Shown here one piece after another: positions 19,201 through 31,600 of a stretch of 64,000 bases of DNA (within the stretch, counting starts at the first letter, position 1; the number at the start of each line of letters is the position of its first letter). A program made the translations under genes and the position numbers. The notes below the pieces were generated by a model. It ran no database searches. It was not told the origin of the DNA and saw nothing but the letters and a program-made list of their open reading frames with translations. The stretch covers positions 30,662 to 94,661 of the forward strand of contig NZ_JPWH01000017.1 in assembly GCF_003326755.1 (NCBI RefSeq), given 5' to 3'. This stretch comes from Thalassospira profundimaris. Lineage in GTDB: Bacteria > Pseudomonadota > Alphaproteobacteria > Rhodospirillales > Thalassospiraceae.

Positions 19201-22200
19201 AACCCGATCAGATGCGGTTTCATCAGATTGCCGGACAAATCGCCAGGATCTGGCAGAATCTGATTGAAACGGACGAAATTGATTTTGACATCAATCTGTT
19301 TGACGCCGGTGCCCATTCGCTACTGGTGCCACGTGCCCAGTTTGCGCTGTCAAAACTTGCCGGACGGAACATTGCATCGGTCGAAATATTCGAGCATCCG
19401 ACCATCAATTCCTTTGCCCGTCATCTTTGCAACGGCGCGCAAGCAGACGTCGACGCCACAAATCCGGAACCCGAACAGTCCCGTCAGAATAAGGCGGGCA
19501 ATAATGACATCGCGGTGATCGGCATGGCAATGCGCCTGCCCGGTGCGGATGACCGCGCGGCATTCTGGTCGCTGCTGGAAAACGGTATTGACCAGATACG
19601 GGATATTGACCTTTCCCGGCTACGCGCAATGGGGGTTGATCCCTCGATACTGGAAGATGCGGCCTTTGTCCCCCGCCACGGGATTCTGGATGATATTGAC
19701 ATGTTCGACCCCGCCCCGTTTTCCATGACGGCGGGCGAGACCCTTGAAACCGATCCCCAACATCGCCTGTTGCTTGAAGTAGCCCTTGGTGCACTGGAAG
19801 ACGGGTCCTGCGATCCGGCACGTGATGGACCGGTTGGTGCCTTTGTCGGGGTGGGATTTCCGACCTATCTGATCGACGCACTGGCAGATCGCCTGGATGC
19901 GCGGCCCGATGCCATCCGGTATGGCATTTCGATTGGCAATGACAAGGATTTTGCCGCCACGCGGCTTGCCTATAAACTCAACCTGACCGGGCCTGCCATC
20001 GCCTCTGCAAGTGCATGTTCAACCGGGTTGCTCAATGTTGCACAGGCTGTTCAGGCATTGCGGTCCGGGCAATGCCGTGTTGCGCTTGCGGGGGGGGCCG
20101 CGCTGGGGATGAGCCCGGCTGGCGGATATTATTTTACCCAGGGCAGCATCGGATCGCGCAGCGGCGTTTGTCGCCCGTTTGACAGCAAGGCCGACGGCGT
20201 TGTCGGGGGCAGTGGTGCGGCGATTATCCTTTTGAAACGCCTTGAAGATGCCATTGCCGACAAGGACACCATCCATGCGGTCATTAAGGGCATCGGCCTT
20301 AGCAATGATGGCGCGGCAAAGGCAGCTTTCACCGCGCCCAGCATCGATGGCCAGGCGACGGCCATTCACGCGGCCCTGGCCGATGCACAAATCGATCCCG
20401 CCACCATTCGCTTTGTCGAGGGACATGGCACCGCAACCGCCCTTGGCGACCCGATAGAAGTCGCCGCACTCAACAGGGCCTATGCGCGATCACGGTCAAC
20501 ATCGTCACGCCCGGTCTGGCTTGGTTCGGTGAAGGGGAACCTTGGCCATCTTGACAGTGCCGCCGGTGTTGTCGGCTTGATCAAGGCGATATTGGCCCTG
20601 CGCCATCGGGCCTTTCCGCCGACCTGTCATTTCAGCGAGCCCAACGCAAAACTTGGTCTGGAGCACGGACCATTTCAGATTAACAACACTGTTCAACCCC
20701 TGGCGAATGACGGCGATGAACCGTTGCGTGCAGGTATCAGCAGCTTTGGCGTAGGCGGCACCAATGTGCATGTGATCATCGAAGAAGCGCCCCGCCCCGA
20801 TACATCACCCGTGGCACATACACCAAACGATAGTCCCGTGATCCTTCCATTTTCAGCAGCAAATGAGGCCGCCCTGCACAAATTGCTGGAAACAACGGCA
20901 ACCTGGCTTGACCGGCACGGATCCGAAATCGCGATATCCGATGTTGCAAACAGCCTGTCGCGACGCCACGCCCATCGGTGCAGGGCCACGATTGTTGCCA
21001 CCGACATCGAAACGGCCCGTGCCGCCCTGTCCAACCCGAAATTGCCCACACATCATCAGGGTGTGGTAAAACGCAATGCGCCATCCGTGACATTCCTGTT
21101 CCCCGGGCAGGGATCCCAGCGACCGGGCATGGCCGCCAGGCTTTATGCCAGCGACCCCGTATCAGCAGACCGGATCAGGCAGGCGTGCCAACAGGTCGCA
21201 CGGATCGGCGGACCGGATGATCTGCTGGATTTGCTGACCATGTCAGATACAAGCCCGGCAACATCAGCCCGTATGGCGCATACCGAAATCGCCCAGCCAG
21301 CTTTGTTTATTTATGAATTTGCACTGGCAAACTGGCTGATCGACAATGGTATTTCGCCTGCGGCACTGGTTGGTCACAGCATTGGCGAATATGTCGCGGC
21401 CTGCCTTGGCGGGGTGATGTCATTTGATGATGCGCTGCGTCTGGTGGTGATGCGCGGCCGCCTTATGGGCCAGACCGAACCAGGGGCAATGTTTGCGCTT
21501 TCCATGACCGAAACTGCGGTGGGCGACCTGTTGTCGGCTTTTGGTCCCGATCTGTCGATGGCGGCAATCAACGGGCCGCGCCAATGTGTGGTGGCGGGCA
21601 GCACCGAATGTATCGAGGCGCTTGAAGACCATATTAAAACCCAGGGCAATGCCGGGCGTCGCCTTGTTGTCTCGCACGCCTTTCATTCCCGCATGATGGA
21701 ACCGGTTCTAAAGGCCTTCCGCAACATCGTTGCCCAAACCCGGCTCAATGCCCCGACCCTTCCGATCCAGTCCAATCTGACCGGAAAATGGCTGTCGGCA
21801 GAAGATGCCACAAACCCCGATTACTGGGTTCAACATCTGCGCAATGCCGTGCGTTTTGCCGATAATATCAAGGGCATTCTCGCGGAAATGCCCGACACGG
21901 TCATGGTCGAATGCGGTTTTGGCAACACGGCAAGCCGCCTTGCCATGGTCAACGGCACCCAAGCGGCCAACTGTATTTCCCTACAGCCAGCCGCCGATGC
22001 GAAGGATGCGCAAAATACCTTTGAGGTCAATAACACCCCGGATCCGCTGATCAATGCAATTGCCATGCTTTGGATCAGGGGCCCAACACCGGATTGGAAC
22101 CGGGTAAACCGGACCACGGATGCCCGGCGCATTCCATTGCCAACATATGCGTTTGACCGGCGCCGGTTCTGGCCGGAAAAAAACACAGTCCCGACATCTG

Positions 22201-22601
22201 GCATAACGCCGTTTGCCGCCCCGTCTGCCGAACCAAAAGGCACCTCGCCAACAGAACGGGATGTTAAAAACGCCAAAACCGAACCACACCTGCAAGCCGA
22301 CATTCTTGCCGTTTGGCGCAATATGTTTGGCGACCCGGCCATTGGGGCCGACGACGATTTCTTTGAACTTGGCGGGGATTCCCTTTTGGCAGTTCGGATC
22401 GCAACACGGCTTGCCGACGTTCTGAACGCTGAAATTCCCGCCGCCGTTATGTTTGAAGGTCGCACGGTTCGGGGCGTTGTTGATCTGCTTGCCGCATTTG
22501 AAACGGATACCACAACGGTCAATGCCCCACCCGCCCGGAAAGACGACATCACACCCAATGCCGCCGAACCGCAACCGTCACGCGAAACAGGAATGCTATA
22601 A
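16212..22601 (+). CDS. Hybrid NRPS-PKS, modules 1-2 (C-A-T-KS-AT-T)
   Basis: First subunit of the assembly line, about 2,129 residues. Start: TTG 16212 is seven bases behind a strong GGGAGG; the further-upstream TTG at 16197 overlaps that ribosome site, and ATG 16230 is the next choice. Domains (approximate residues): starter-type condensation 15-440 with HHLVCDG near 147; adenylation 470-980 with TSGSTGQPKP and YGPTETT; thiolation about 1000-1070 (GAHSLL); ketosynthase 1095-1520 with ACSTGL, EGHGTAT and GNLGHLDSA (Cys-His-His intact); acyltransferase 1620-1910 with GHSIGE and HAFHS, the malonyl-CoA signature; thiolation about 2020-2090 (LGGDSLL). There is no ketoreductase. The N-terminal C domain with no upstream module suggests fatty acylation of the first amino acid. 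The adenylation code I read (D,P,L,M,I,G,C,I,H) fits no specificity I know. Its stop overlaps the next start (TAATG). Confidence 0.92.
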   Translation: MHTQANMFASGTKRQVEALTPPQSSIWLDWAEGHDWANYNICNIIQLEGDLDIAVLHQAIVRTDRENDALRLRFGSQNGDPFQTFADACRETDFSVIDLRFSDDPVLIANQEVEEIRQRPLDTNNGYHCRHRLLILGNGRVWWVRVYHHLVCDGYAGHLMAHRAAEIYTALKANTTPPASLFSSYADFIKTNATYPETPAFQRDLAYWQDRLKDDHPVTRFSSDKPLGKLVQARLEQTLDHAEIAKLLQTAKSCGTSPTAIVMATYCIVLGQIGDTRHPTFTMPLLNRMGRAERNMPGNFSYTIPFDTDLDNHRQFSGLARDIFARTRRDIRHMRLGAPRMRAARLGAKSLSGGGAFFIGLDADDPLSFAGLPARRINVYNGPISDLGLVYMKQAITPDRHEAEIIWQYDTSCHDVKSATRIAERFRCFLLRALDNPDQDIADIAAPPEHELAAIREFESGPRFIRPVPEHLIPQRIDQAIASHPEDIALITAEGREVTFATLGNMANAVARHLQHSGIAPGDFVGMNISPCPQQIAAVIGILKCGAACVQLDPLHPVARNASMMKHLKCRQVLSNCTGKWHETDDRTFAINDINSVSGIDGTIAFENIRADICGDDIAFVFHTSGSTGQPKPVPVHHQSLADKIDVAIEQFGIGSFENGDPESVGLFPSPGFDPWMLQFCVGLTRGHRMWLMTHAILSDGREFWGGVARHHVTHLMSVPSFYESVLDAIPADGNFRLRRMIAGGEVAQPTFVQRLYAVMDRGDIWNCYGPTETTIHVAMYPVPRDIKSKSIPLGPINKGAVVRILDEDGKRMPLGVPGELYIGGIGLNRGYINMPKVTAEKFIADPTGESGEIFYRTGDLVSWGEDGMLYYHGRMDEQVKIRGQRIEIGEVEYHLSRVSGVAQAAVLYVKTGHGGELIGYLLPDGSASARPDVGAVRGELARHLSDAALPVRLEWVDTLPMLPSGKIDRKALVEFATLSREKSSVPPAERQPAPTKPDQMRFHQIAGQIARIWQNLIETDEIDFDINLFDAGAHSLLVPRAQFALSKLAGRNIASVEIFEHPTINSFARHLCNGAQADVDATNPEPEQSRQNKAGNNDIAVIGMAMRLPGADDRAAFWSLLENGIDQIRDIDLSRLRAMGVDPSILEDAAFVPRHGILDDIDMFDPAPFSMTAGETLETDPQHRLLLEVALGALEDGSCDPARDGPVGAFVGVGFPTYLIDALADRLDARPDAIRYGISIGNDKDFAATRLAYKLNLTGPAIASASACSTGLLNVAQAVQALRSGQCRVALAGGAALGMSPAGGYYFTQGSIGSRSGVCRPFDSKADGVVGGSGAAIILLKRLEDAIADKDTIHAVIKGIGLSNDGAAKAAFTAPSIDGQATAIHAALADAQIDPATIRFVEGHGTATALGDPIEVAALNRAYARSRSTSSRPVWLGSVKGNLGHLDSAAGVVGLIKAILALRHRAFPPTCHFSEPNAKLGLEHGPFQINNTVQPLANDGDEPLRAGISSFGVGGTNVHVIIEEAPRPDTSPVAHTPNDSPVILPFSAANEAALHKLLETTATWLDRHGSEIAISDVANSLSRRHAHRCRATIVATDIETARAALSNPKLPTHHQGVVKRNAPSVTFLFPGQGSQRPGMAARLYASDPVSADRIRQACQQVARIGGPDDLLDLLTMSDTSPATSARMAHTEIAQPALFIYEFALANWLIDNGISPAALVGHSIGEYVAACLGGVMSFDDALRLVVMRGRLMGQTEPGAMFALSMTETAVGDLLSAFGPDLSMAAINGPRQCVVAGSTECIEALEDHIKTQGNAGRRLVVSHAFHSRMMEPVLKAFRNIVAQTRLNAPTLPIQSNLTGKWLSAEDATNPDYWVQHLRNAVRFADNIKGILAEMPDTVMVECGFGNTASRLAMVNGTQAANCISLQPAADAKDAQNTFEVNNTPDPLINAIAMLWIRGPTPDWNRVNRTTDARRIPLPTYAFDRRRFWPEKNTVPTSGITPFAAPSAEPKGTSPTERDVKNAKTEPHLQADILAVWRNMFGDPAIGADDDFFELGGDSLLAVRIATRLADVLNAEIPAAVMFEGRTVRGVVDLLAAFETDTTTVNAPPARKDDITPNAAEPQPSRETGML

Positions 22602-25600
22602 TGACGACGGATCAACTGTTTCATCGCACCTGGGCGGCCCAAAATCTGCTGGACCAGCTCCGTCAGCGCGACATTGTGTTAAGCCTCCACGCCAATGGCA
22701 ATGACCTTTGTTTTGATGCTCCGGCCGGTACTTTTGACGACGCGCTGAAACGCCGAACGCGCGAACTGAAAACCGAAATTATCGGTTTGCTGCGCCCACC
22801 GGCTGTTGAGCCCGAAAATAACGACACAGCCGGTCCAATCCTTTCGTCCTTCCCGGCCCATCCTGCCATAGAAGGGCAATGGATTGCCCGACGCGACCAG
22901 GAACCAAATGCGAATTATCACATCATCACAGGGTTTATGCTGCCCGAAGGTACGGATTTTCAAGCCGTTCAGAGCGCAATCGCGGGCATTGTCAAACGTC
23001 ATGATGCCCTGCGATCCACCTTTGTCGAACATGACGGTCAACTGATCCAGCGCATTCACGCCACCATGCCGGTGCAAGTGCGCAAAATCGACACCCCCCA
23101 TGACATACGCTGCGCGCTTTTTGATCTTGCAACCGGTCCATTGGCGCGGTTTGGCTATATCGACCACAAGGACGGCCAGGCACCACAACTGGCAATAGCC
23201 ATTGATCATCTGTGCTTTGACGGCCAGTCGATCATGTTATTGAAAAAAGAGCTTCTTGCCGTTCTTGCCGGACAAAAGCCCGGAAATGTCCCTGATACCG
23301 GGACTATTATTCGCAATGCCCATTACGAGCTGGATCACGAACGGGGCGACGTTGCGCGACGTTTCTGGTCTGCGCGAACCGATAAACTGTTGTCCGTCGG
23401 GCTGCCTGACGACCCGGATGCAGATCGCAAGGGGGCGGGCAAGCGCCTTTTGATCGAATTGACGGGAAAAAACGCAGATGCGTTCTCGAAACTTGCGCAA
23501 TATACCCGAAAAACCACCCAGACCGCCCTTTGGATGGCGCTGACAATCGCGGTCATTGCGCGCCATAAGGAAAATGCGACTGCCGTGATCGGGCTGCCCT
23601 TTGCCGGGCGCAGGGACCGGGAAACGATGCAGGCGATGGGCTGTTTTGTAAATGTCCTGCCGGTTGCAATCAAACCCGATATGACCGCCAGTCTGGAAAC
23701 CCTGACCCACCAGGTGGCCCGCGAGGTTCTTTCAATACTGGATGTGCAGGATTATCCGCTTTCGCGCCTCACACATGACCTGATGCAAATTACACAGGGG
23801 CCGACCGGTCAGCCGTTTGATGCCGTCAATGTGATGGAAATCAGCGGCAGCACCTTTGAACTCGAAGATATCGACTTTGGCGCCGGCAAATTCCCCCTGA
23901 TGATTGGCATGATGCAAAACGGCCCGAAGACCTTTTTGGCGGTCGAATATCAAAGCCACATCTATAGCGATGCGTGGATCGAACGTTGCGCACAGCGTTT
24001 TCTGACCTTTGCCAAAGCCCTTGCCGACAACCCCGAAATGCCGCTTGGCCTTGTTGATCTTGTGCCCGAAGACGAACGCAATCACCTGACCGTTGGGCTG
24101 AACGATACCGCGTCGGATTACCCGCGCGACTGCGGAGTTGGCGAACTGCTTTCGCGACAGATCGCAGACCCGTCCAACACGGATAAAATTGCCCTGGAGG
24201 ATCACAACCGAAAAATCACCTATCCGATGTTGGGGCAACAGGTTGCCGCGATTTCAGCGCAGCTGGAGGCTCTTGGTGTCACTGCGGGGTCAATTGTCGC
24301 ACTGGCGGCAGATCGTTCGCTTGATGCAATTATCACCATCCTTGGAATTGCGTGGCATGGCGCGGCCTATCTGCCGATTGACAAATCGCTGCCCGGCGAT
24401 GCCGTTGCTGCCCTTATGCAGGAATGCGGTGCCGGTATTTTGCTGTGTGACACGAAACAGTTTGACCGTCTGGCGGATCTTTCCGATCGCGTTCATGTTG
24501 CAGGGCTGCCCGACATGACCGCACCGTCAGACGCGCCATTTACCAAACGTGCGGGCGACGATCTGGCCTATGTCATGTTTACATCCGGCTCGACCGGGGC
24601 GCCCAAAGGTGTTCTGATCCCCAATCGGGCGGTTGCACGGCTGGTTATGAACAATCGTTCGCTTGCATTTGATAACAGCCTTGTCATGGCACAGGCCGCG
24701 TCACTTGGTTTTGATGCGGCGACGCTTGAAATCTGGGCGCCGCTTTTGAATGGTGGCAGGCTGGTTCTGATCGATGACGAAACCCTGTTTGATCCGTCCG
24801 CCCTGCACACGGCCCTGAAAAATGGCGGCGTCACCACAATGTGGCTGACAGCCAGCCTGTTTAACCGCATTGCCGATGATGCCCCGCATTGCTTTGCGTC
24901 GCTCAAAACACTGTTAAGTGGTGGCGAGGCACTCAGCCCGACGCACCTGCAAAAAGTCATGAAGGCCTGCCCGGATCTTGCCCTGATCAATGGTTATGGC
25001 CCGACGGAAAACACCACCTTTACCTGCACCCATCCAATCACGCCCGACGATGCACGCGCCGCCAGCATCCCGATTGGCAAACCGGTTGGCAATACACGCA
25101 TTTATATTCTTGATGAACGCGGGCAACCGGTCCCGACCGGGGTGTGGGGGGAATTGTATGCCGCGGGCGATGGCTTGGCCCTGGGATATTCCGGTGCGCC
25201 GGAACGCACGGCCCGCGCATTTGTCACGTTTGATCATCTGCCAGAGACACGCCTTTATAAAACGGGCGACCGGGCACGCTGGCGGGCAGATGGCGTTATC
25301 GAATTTGGCGGACGCGGCGATGGACAGGTTAAAATTCGCGGACACCGGATCGAAACTTCTGCCATTGAAAAACAACTTGGCGAGATTGAAGGCATCCGCA
25401 ATGCCTATGTGATGGCGGTTGGCAGCGGCGCGGATGCGTTTCTTGGCGCGGCCATTGCGTCTGACCGGGATAACAGCATTGCCTGGATGCAGGCGCTTGG
25501 CGACAAGCTGCCCGATTATATGATCCCTGAACGGTTTGTGGTGCTTGATCACTTGCCCGTCAACGTCAATGGCAAGATTGATCGCAAGCAGCTTATTGCC

Positions 25601-28600
25601 GCGCTGACACATAGCGTACAGCGCGCACACCCCTATGCCCCAACCAGTAACACCATCAGCAGCGATCTGGAACAGGTCGTTGCCGGACATTTCAGGGCCC
25701 TGTTTGGCAAAAAGGACATCACCACCTCCTCGGATTTCTTTGTGCTGGGCGGGCATAGCCTTGTTGCCATGCGTTTGGCCGGATTGCTGGAAAAATCCAC
25801 CGGCATTCGCCCGAAACTTCAGGATATTTTTATCGCCAGCACGGTTGGCAAAATCGCCGCCCTGCTTGGCAATGCTCGACAGGAGGGCGCACAATTCCTG
25901 ATCCCCAAAGCAAACGGCCCGAAATTCGCCCTTTCCAGCGGGCAGGCCCGTCTTTGGGTTTTGCAGCGCATGCAGCCGGACATGGCGGTTTATTCCGTCC
26001 CTGCCGCGTTTGAAATCACCGGACCGATTGACGCCAATGCCCTTCAGGCAGCTTTGCATCAGCTTGAAGAACGCCAACATGCGCTGCGCCTGCGGTTCAA
26101 ATTCGATCCCCATCACCCCGATGGCGTCAGCCAGTATCTGGTACCGGCCGGGTCATGGGTGCTGGGCCGCCACGAAATGGACGAAGGCCGCGCACGCCTT
26201 TTCATCGCCCGCGAAACCGTGCGTCCATTCGACCTTGACGACAAACCCCTGGCCCGGGCCGATCTGATCACACTGGGCCCGAACCGTCACTGGATGCTGG
26301 TTTCCCTGCATCATGCGATTTGTGATGGGTGGTCAATGCCGATATTGCTACGTGACCTTGCGGCACTCTATGCCGCGCAAACAGGCGCGGCAGCCCCTCC
26401 ATCCCTGCCGGTCCTGAACCGGCATTACGAGGATTTTGCCAACTGGCAACGGGGATATTTGAACTCGGCTGAAGGCCGGAATTTGCTGGATCGCTGGAAA
26501 AACCGGCTCTATCCCCTACCAGAACCACTTAACCTGCCAACCGATCGCCGCCGCCCGAAAATCCGCCGGTTTGCCGGTGATTTTTACGAAACGGTCTTTG
26601 ACAACGATACGGCCTGGCGGATCCATGACGCGGCAAACCGTCACGGCACAACGGCCTTTTCCGTTCTGAGCGCACTGGTACAGGTTTTGATGTATCGGCA
26701 CTGCGGGCAGACCGATATTCCGCTTGGCATGCTCGTGGCGGGGCGCGAACAGACGGCCCTTGATGACGTTGTCGGGTTTTTCGTCAATACCGTTGTGCTG
26801 CGTCAGGCTATCGACCCGGATGCCGGGTTTGACGATCATCTGGCACAAACCACCAAAACCGTCATTGATGCCCTTGCTGACCAGGCCGCCCCGTTCGAGG
26901 ATGTGGTTGCCGCCGTCAATGCCCCGCGTGACCCGGCACGTAATCCGCTATTTGATGTGCTGGTCGCCTGGCAGGACAGCATCCCGGACCTTGGCACGCT
27001 CGGCGGTGCGGAACTCTCGCTTCTGAAAACCGAATTTCCGTTCTCGAAATTTGATCTTGCCTTCTATTTCAGCAAACGCAACGACACCGTTGTTTGCCAG
27101 ATCGAATTTGATACCGACCTGTTTGACAAATCCACCATTGAAGCGATTTTCAACCGGCTTGAAACCCTTGCCAACGCGGCCCTGTTGGCGGGATCGACAA
27201 CCAAAATCGCCAGACTGCCGATATTGCCTGCGAGGGAGCAGGCAAGGATCGATCAATTCAATGCCACCGATCTTGATCTTGCGATTGAACGCTGCATTTC
27301 CGAACCGTTCATCGATCAGGTTCGCGCCACGCCCAACGCACCGGCGGTTATCGGCACATCGGCAACGCTAAGCTACGCACAATTCGCCCGGCGGGTGGCT
27401 GGCATTGCGGCAAAACTGCGCACCGCATCGGTTGGCCCGGGCGATGTCATCGGCGTTGCCCTGCGACGCTCAATCGACATGCTAGCGGCCATTCACGGCA
27501 TCCTTCTGGCGGGGGCGGCATACAGCCCGCTTGACCCCGATCACCCGGAACAGCGCCGCCGGGATATGCTGGATGATCTGGGGTATCCGCGTGTGATCAC
27601 CACCCCCGATCTGGCACATCTGTTTGACGCCGATAAAATCCTGATCCTTGATGGCAACGAAGATGCCGACATCCCTGATGCGATCAACGCGCCTGACAGC
27701 CTTGCCTATGTGCTGTTCACTTCCGGCTCTACCGGACGGCCCAAGGGGGTGGAAATTGCCCATCGCGGTGTTTTGAACCGCATTCTGTGGATGCAGGATG
27801 CCTTCCCGATTGGCCCCGATGACGTCATTTTGCAAAAAACCCCCATTACATTCGATGTCTCGGTTTGGGAATTATTCTGGTGGTCATGGACCGGTGCACG
27901 GGTTGTCCTGCCCGATCCGGGTGTGGAGCGCGACCCGCAACAGCTTGCGCAAGCCATTTGCAGCCATAATGTCACGATCATTCATTTCGTGCCTTCGATG
28001 CTGGCAAGTTTCCTGTATGCCATTGAACATGGCCTGGTCGATATTGAAAAACTTGGCAGCCTCAAACGTGTTTTTGCCAGTGGCGAGGCACTTGACCCGG
28101 CACTGGTGCACCGCTTCAATACGCTGCTGTTTGATCGCTTCGGGACGGAACTGCATAATCTTTATGGCCCGACCGAGGCCACAGTTGATGTCACATGGCA
28201 TGCCTGTTCGCCCCTGGATAACCCCGATATCGTCCCGATTGGCAAACCGATTGCCAATACCCGCATTCGCATCCTGGATGACACACTGCAGGACATGCCG
28301 ATTGGCATCGCCGGTGAAATCGTTCTGGGCGGCCCGCAAATCGCACGGGGCTATCGCAACCGCCCCGACCTGACAGCCGAAAAATTCCCCGACGATCCCG
28401 GCAATCCCGGACAAAAGCTTTATCGTACCGGCGATCTTGGTCGCTGGCTTGCGGATGGATCGGTCGAATATCTGGGCCGAATGGATCATCAGGTCAAAAT
28501 TCGCGGTTTCCGCATTGAATGCGGCGAGGTTGAAACCGCGATTGAAAGCCATAGCCTGGTTGAACGCGCCGTGGTCAAGGTGGTGCGCATCGGCGGTCTG

Positions 28601-31600
28601 GATGAATTGCATGTCTTTGTGCTGGGCGATAATGACCTGACCACAGGCATTTTGCGTGATCATCTCCGCACGCGACTGCCCGAATATATGATCCCGGCGC
28701 GTTTCTTTGCCCTCGATGATCTGCCGCTTACCAGCAGTGGCAAGGTGGATCGCAAGGCCCTTTCGGGTAGTCCGATGCCCCAGTCGCCCAAAGGCAGCCG
28801 CGCGAAATCAAAACCCGATATCGCGATAGCCCCCGAAGCAGAGCCTGCTGGACTGGCAAATCTTGAAAAAATCCTGCAACGGCTTTGGCAGGAAATTCTG
28901 CCCGGTGTCATCGCCAACCGTGACGACGGTTTCTTTGACATCGGCGGAAATTCGCTTTTGTTATTGCGACTGCATGAGAAGATCAATGCCCGCTGGCCCG
29001 GCAAGGTCAGCATTGCCGATCTTTTTGCCAGTGCCACCATCGCACGTCAGGCCGAACTTCTGGCCGGGCGGGATATTCCAACCGATAATCTTGCGCCCGC
29101 ACCTGTTTCACAGCTTGCAACCACGGAGCCAATTGCCGTCATCGGCATCGGACTTCGGCTTCCAGGGGCGGACGATCTCGACACATTCTGGGCGGACGCT
29201 GCAAACGGAACAGACCATGTGCGTCCGCTTCCGATCGAACGTGATCAGGAAACCCGCGAAATCATGTCCGCCATCGGGCGACAGGTGCCAACACATTTCC
29301 GCGAAGCTGCCTATCTGGACCACATCTTTGATTTTGATCCGGGCCGCTTTCGCATGGCACCGGCGGATGCCGCCCTGATTGACCCGGAACAGCGCCTGTT
29401 TATCGAAACCGCCCTGATGGCAATGGAAAATGCCGGTTACGGCGGACAGTCCCTTAGGGGGCAAAAAGTCGGTATTTTTGCCGGTGGCGGGGCAAATCCG
29501 GCATGGCGCATTGCGATGGAACATGTTGCGCGGGACAGGGCAGAGCAGGTCTTTGCCCTGAATGTGCCGTCCAACATGGTGACACGCCTGTCCTTCCTAA
29601 AGGACTGGCACGGCCCGGCAAATATTGTCGATACCGCCTGTTCGTCCTCTCTGGTTGCCGTTCATCAGGCCTGCCAGAACCTGCGAAGCGGCCTGTGCCA
29701 TATCGCCCTTGCCGGTGGTGCGAAACTGATCCCCTTCCCGCCCGATGCCGAGGGCGGATTTACGATTGATTCCTCGACCGCCCGCACCCGCGCCTTTGAC
29801 GATAAAGCCGACGGTACCGGCATGGGCGAAGGCAGCGTGGTCTTTGTCCTCAAACCGCTGGGCAGGGCCCTTGCCGATGGGGATACGGTTCATGCCGTCA
29901 TTCGCGGCAGTGCCGTTAACCAGGACGGCGCATCAAGCGGGGCCGCCGCGCCAAACCCGGCCATGCAGGCCGATGTCATCCGCCAGGCCGCACATGCAGC
30001 CGATATCGAGCTTGGGTCACTCTCCTATATCGAGGCGCACGGAACAGGTACCTCGCTGGGCGATCCGATCGAGATTGACGGTCTAACCCGTGCCTTTGCC
30101 GGAAGCACGGACGAAACCGGTTTTGCCCTAATCGGCTCAGGCAAGGGAAATTACGGCCATCTGGATGGGGCGGCTGGGGCGCTTGGTCTTGCCCGGGCCA
30201 TTATGGCACTGCGCCATGACCAGGCCCCGCCGCAACCCTTCTTTGAAATCCCCAACAGCCGGATTGATTTTGCCCGCGCTCCGGTGCGCCCGACCAACCG
30301 CCTGGAACCATTGGCCGACCGTGGTGCACCACGACGGGCCGGTGTCAGTTCATTCGGGCTAAGCGGTATCAATGCCCATGTAATCCTTGAAACTGCGCCG
30401 AAACGTGCCGCAAATGCACCGGATGATGTCGCACATAACGGCGGCTTTATTCTTGCCCTTTCTGCCGCTAGCGATGCCACATTAACGGACTATGCAACCA
30501 AACTGCATCGCGCGGTTGCCGATAATCCCGGCCTTGATGTCCGTGACATTTGCCATACGCTGGCAACCGGGCGAGATCAGCTAAAACATCGCTTTGCCGT
30601 TGCGGTTTCGGATCGCGACAGCCTTCTGAACGCCCTTGCCGGACTAATCGCGGGGGACAGGGCAAATTGTGCTGAGCCAAAACCCGCCACCGATGCCTTG
30701 TCCGTTCCGGCGGCATCAGGCAATCTTGACGGTGCAGCCGCCAATGCCCGCCAGTGGCTGGCGGGGGCCAATCTGGTCTGGCCACAGGATATTCCGGCAC
30801 AGCGTGTTGCACTTCCGCATGCGCCCTTTGCAAAAATCGTCTGCAAACCGGCCTTCAGGCCGCGTCCCGCCAGCCACACAGCCGTCATGACAGGCCCGGT
30901 CGAAACGGAAAAAGGCCGTTGTTTTGCCATTCCGGTCAATTCGCCGTCTTTCTGGCCCACACAGGAACATCACCTGAACGGACAGCCAACACTGGTCGGC
31001 ATGGCCGTTCCCGCCCTGATCGCGATGGCGGCCCGTAACGCAACGGGCACCCCGCCTGTGCGCATTTCCGACCTTAAATGGCAAAAACCCCTGTTGCCCA
31101 ATGCCCTGCCCGATGGCACGGCGACACTTGTGCTGGCAAATGACGGGCGGGCCGAGTTGGGGGGGCGTCTTAAAAACGGAAAATGGTCGGTCTTTACTAC
31201 GGCACGCTGGTCCCGTGACGTGCAGGGAAAAGATACGCCTGATCCCTTGCTGTCCCTTGATCACGTGCGCGCCAATTGCCCGCTTCAGGCCAATATCGCG
31301 CCATTTGCCAAGGATGTCGGCCCGATTACGATCAGTGACCGCTGGGATTGCAGGGTGTCAATGTCTTACAGCGCAGACGAAACCGTGGCGGTCTCGCACC
31401 TTGTGTTGAAACCGCAATATCAATCGGACCTATGTGAGTGGATCATACATCCGGCGATGGTTGATATTGGCTGCAGCATGATATTGACGCCCGACGATCA
31501 TGGCACCGTCCCTGTCGCTATTGATGACATGACAATTCATGCCCCCTTTACCGGCAGCGTGATTGTCTGTGCCGAACGGTGTCATCCGGGTCAGGTCAAT

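Noticed and set aside
24914..26116. A 400-codon open frame antisense to NRPS module 3-4
   Set aside because: Overlaps conserved A, T and C motifs on the plus strand; no independent support.
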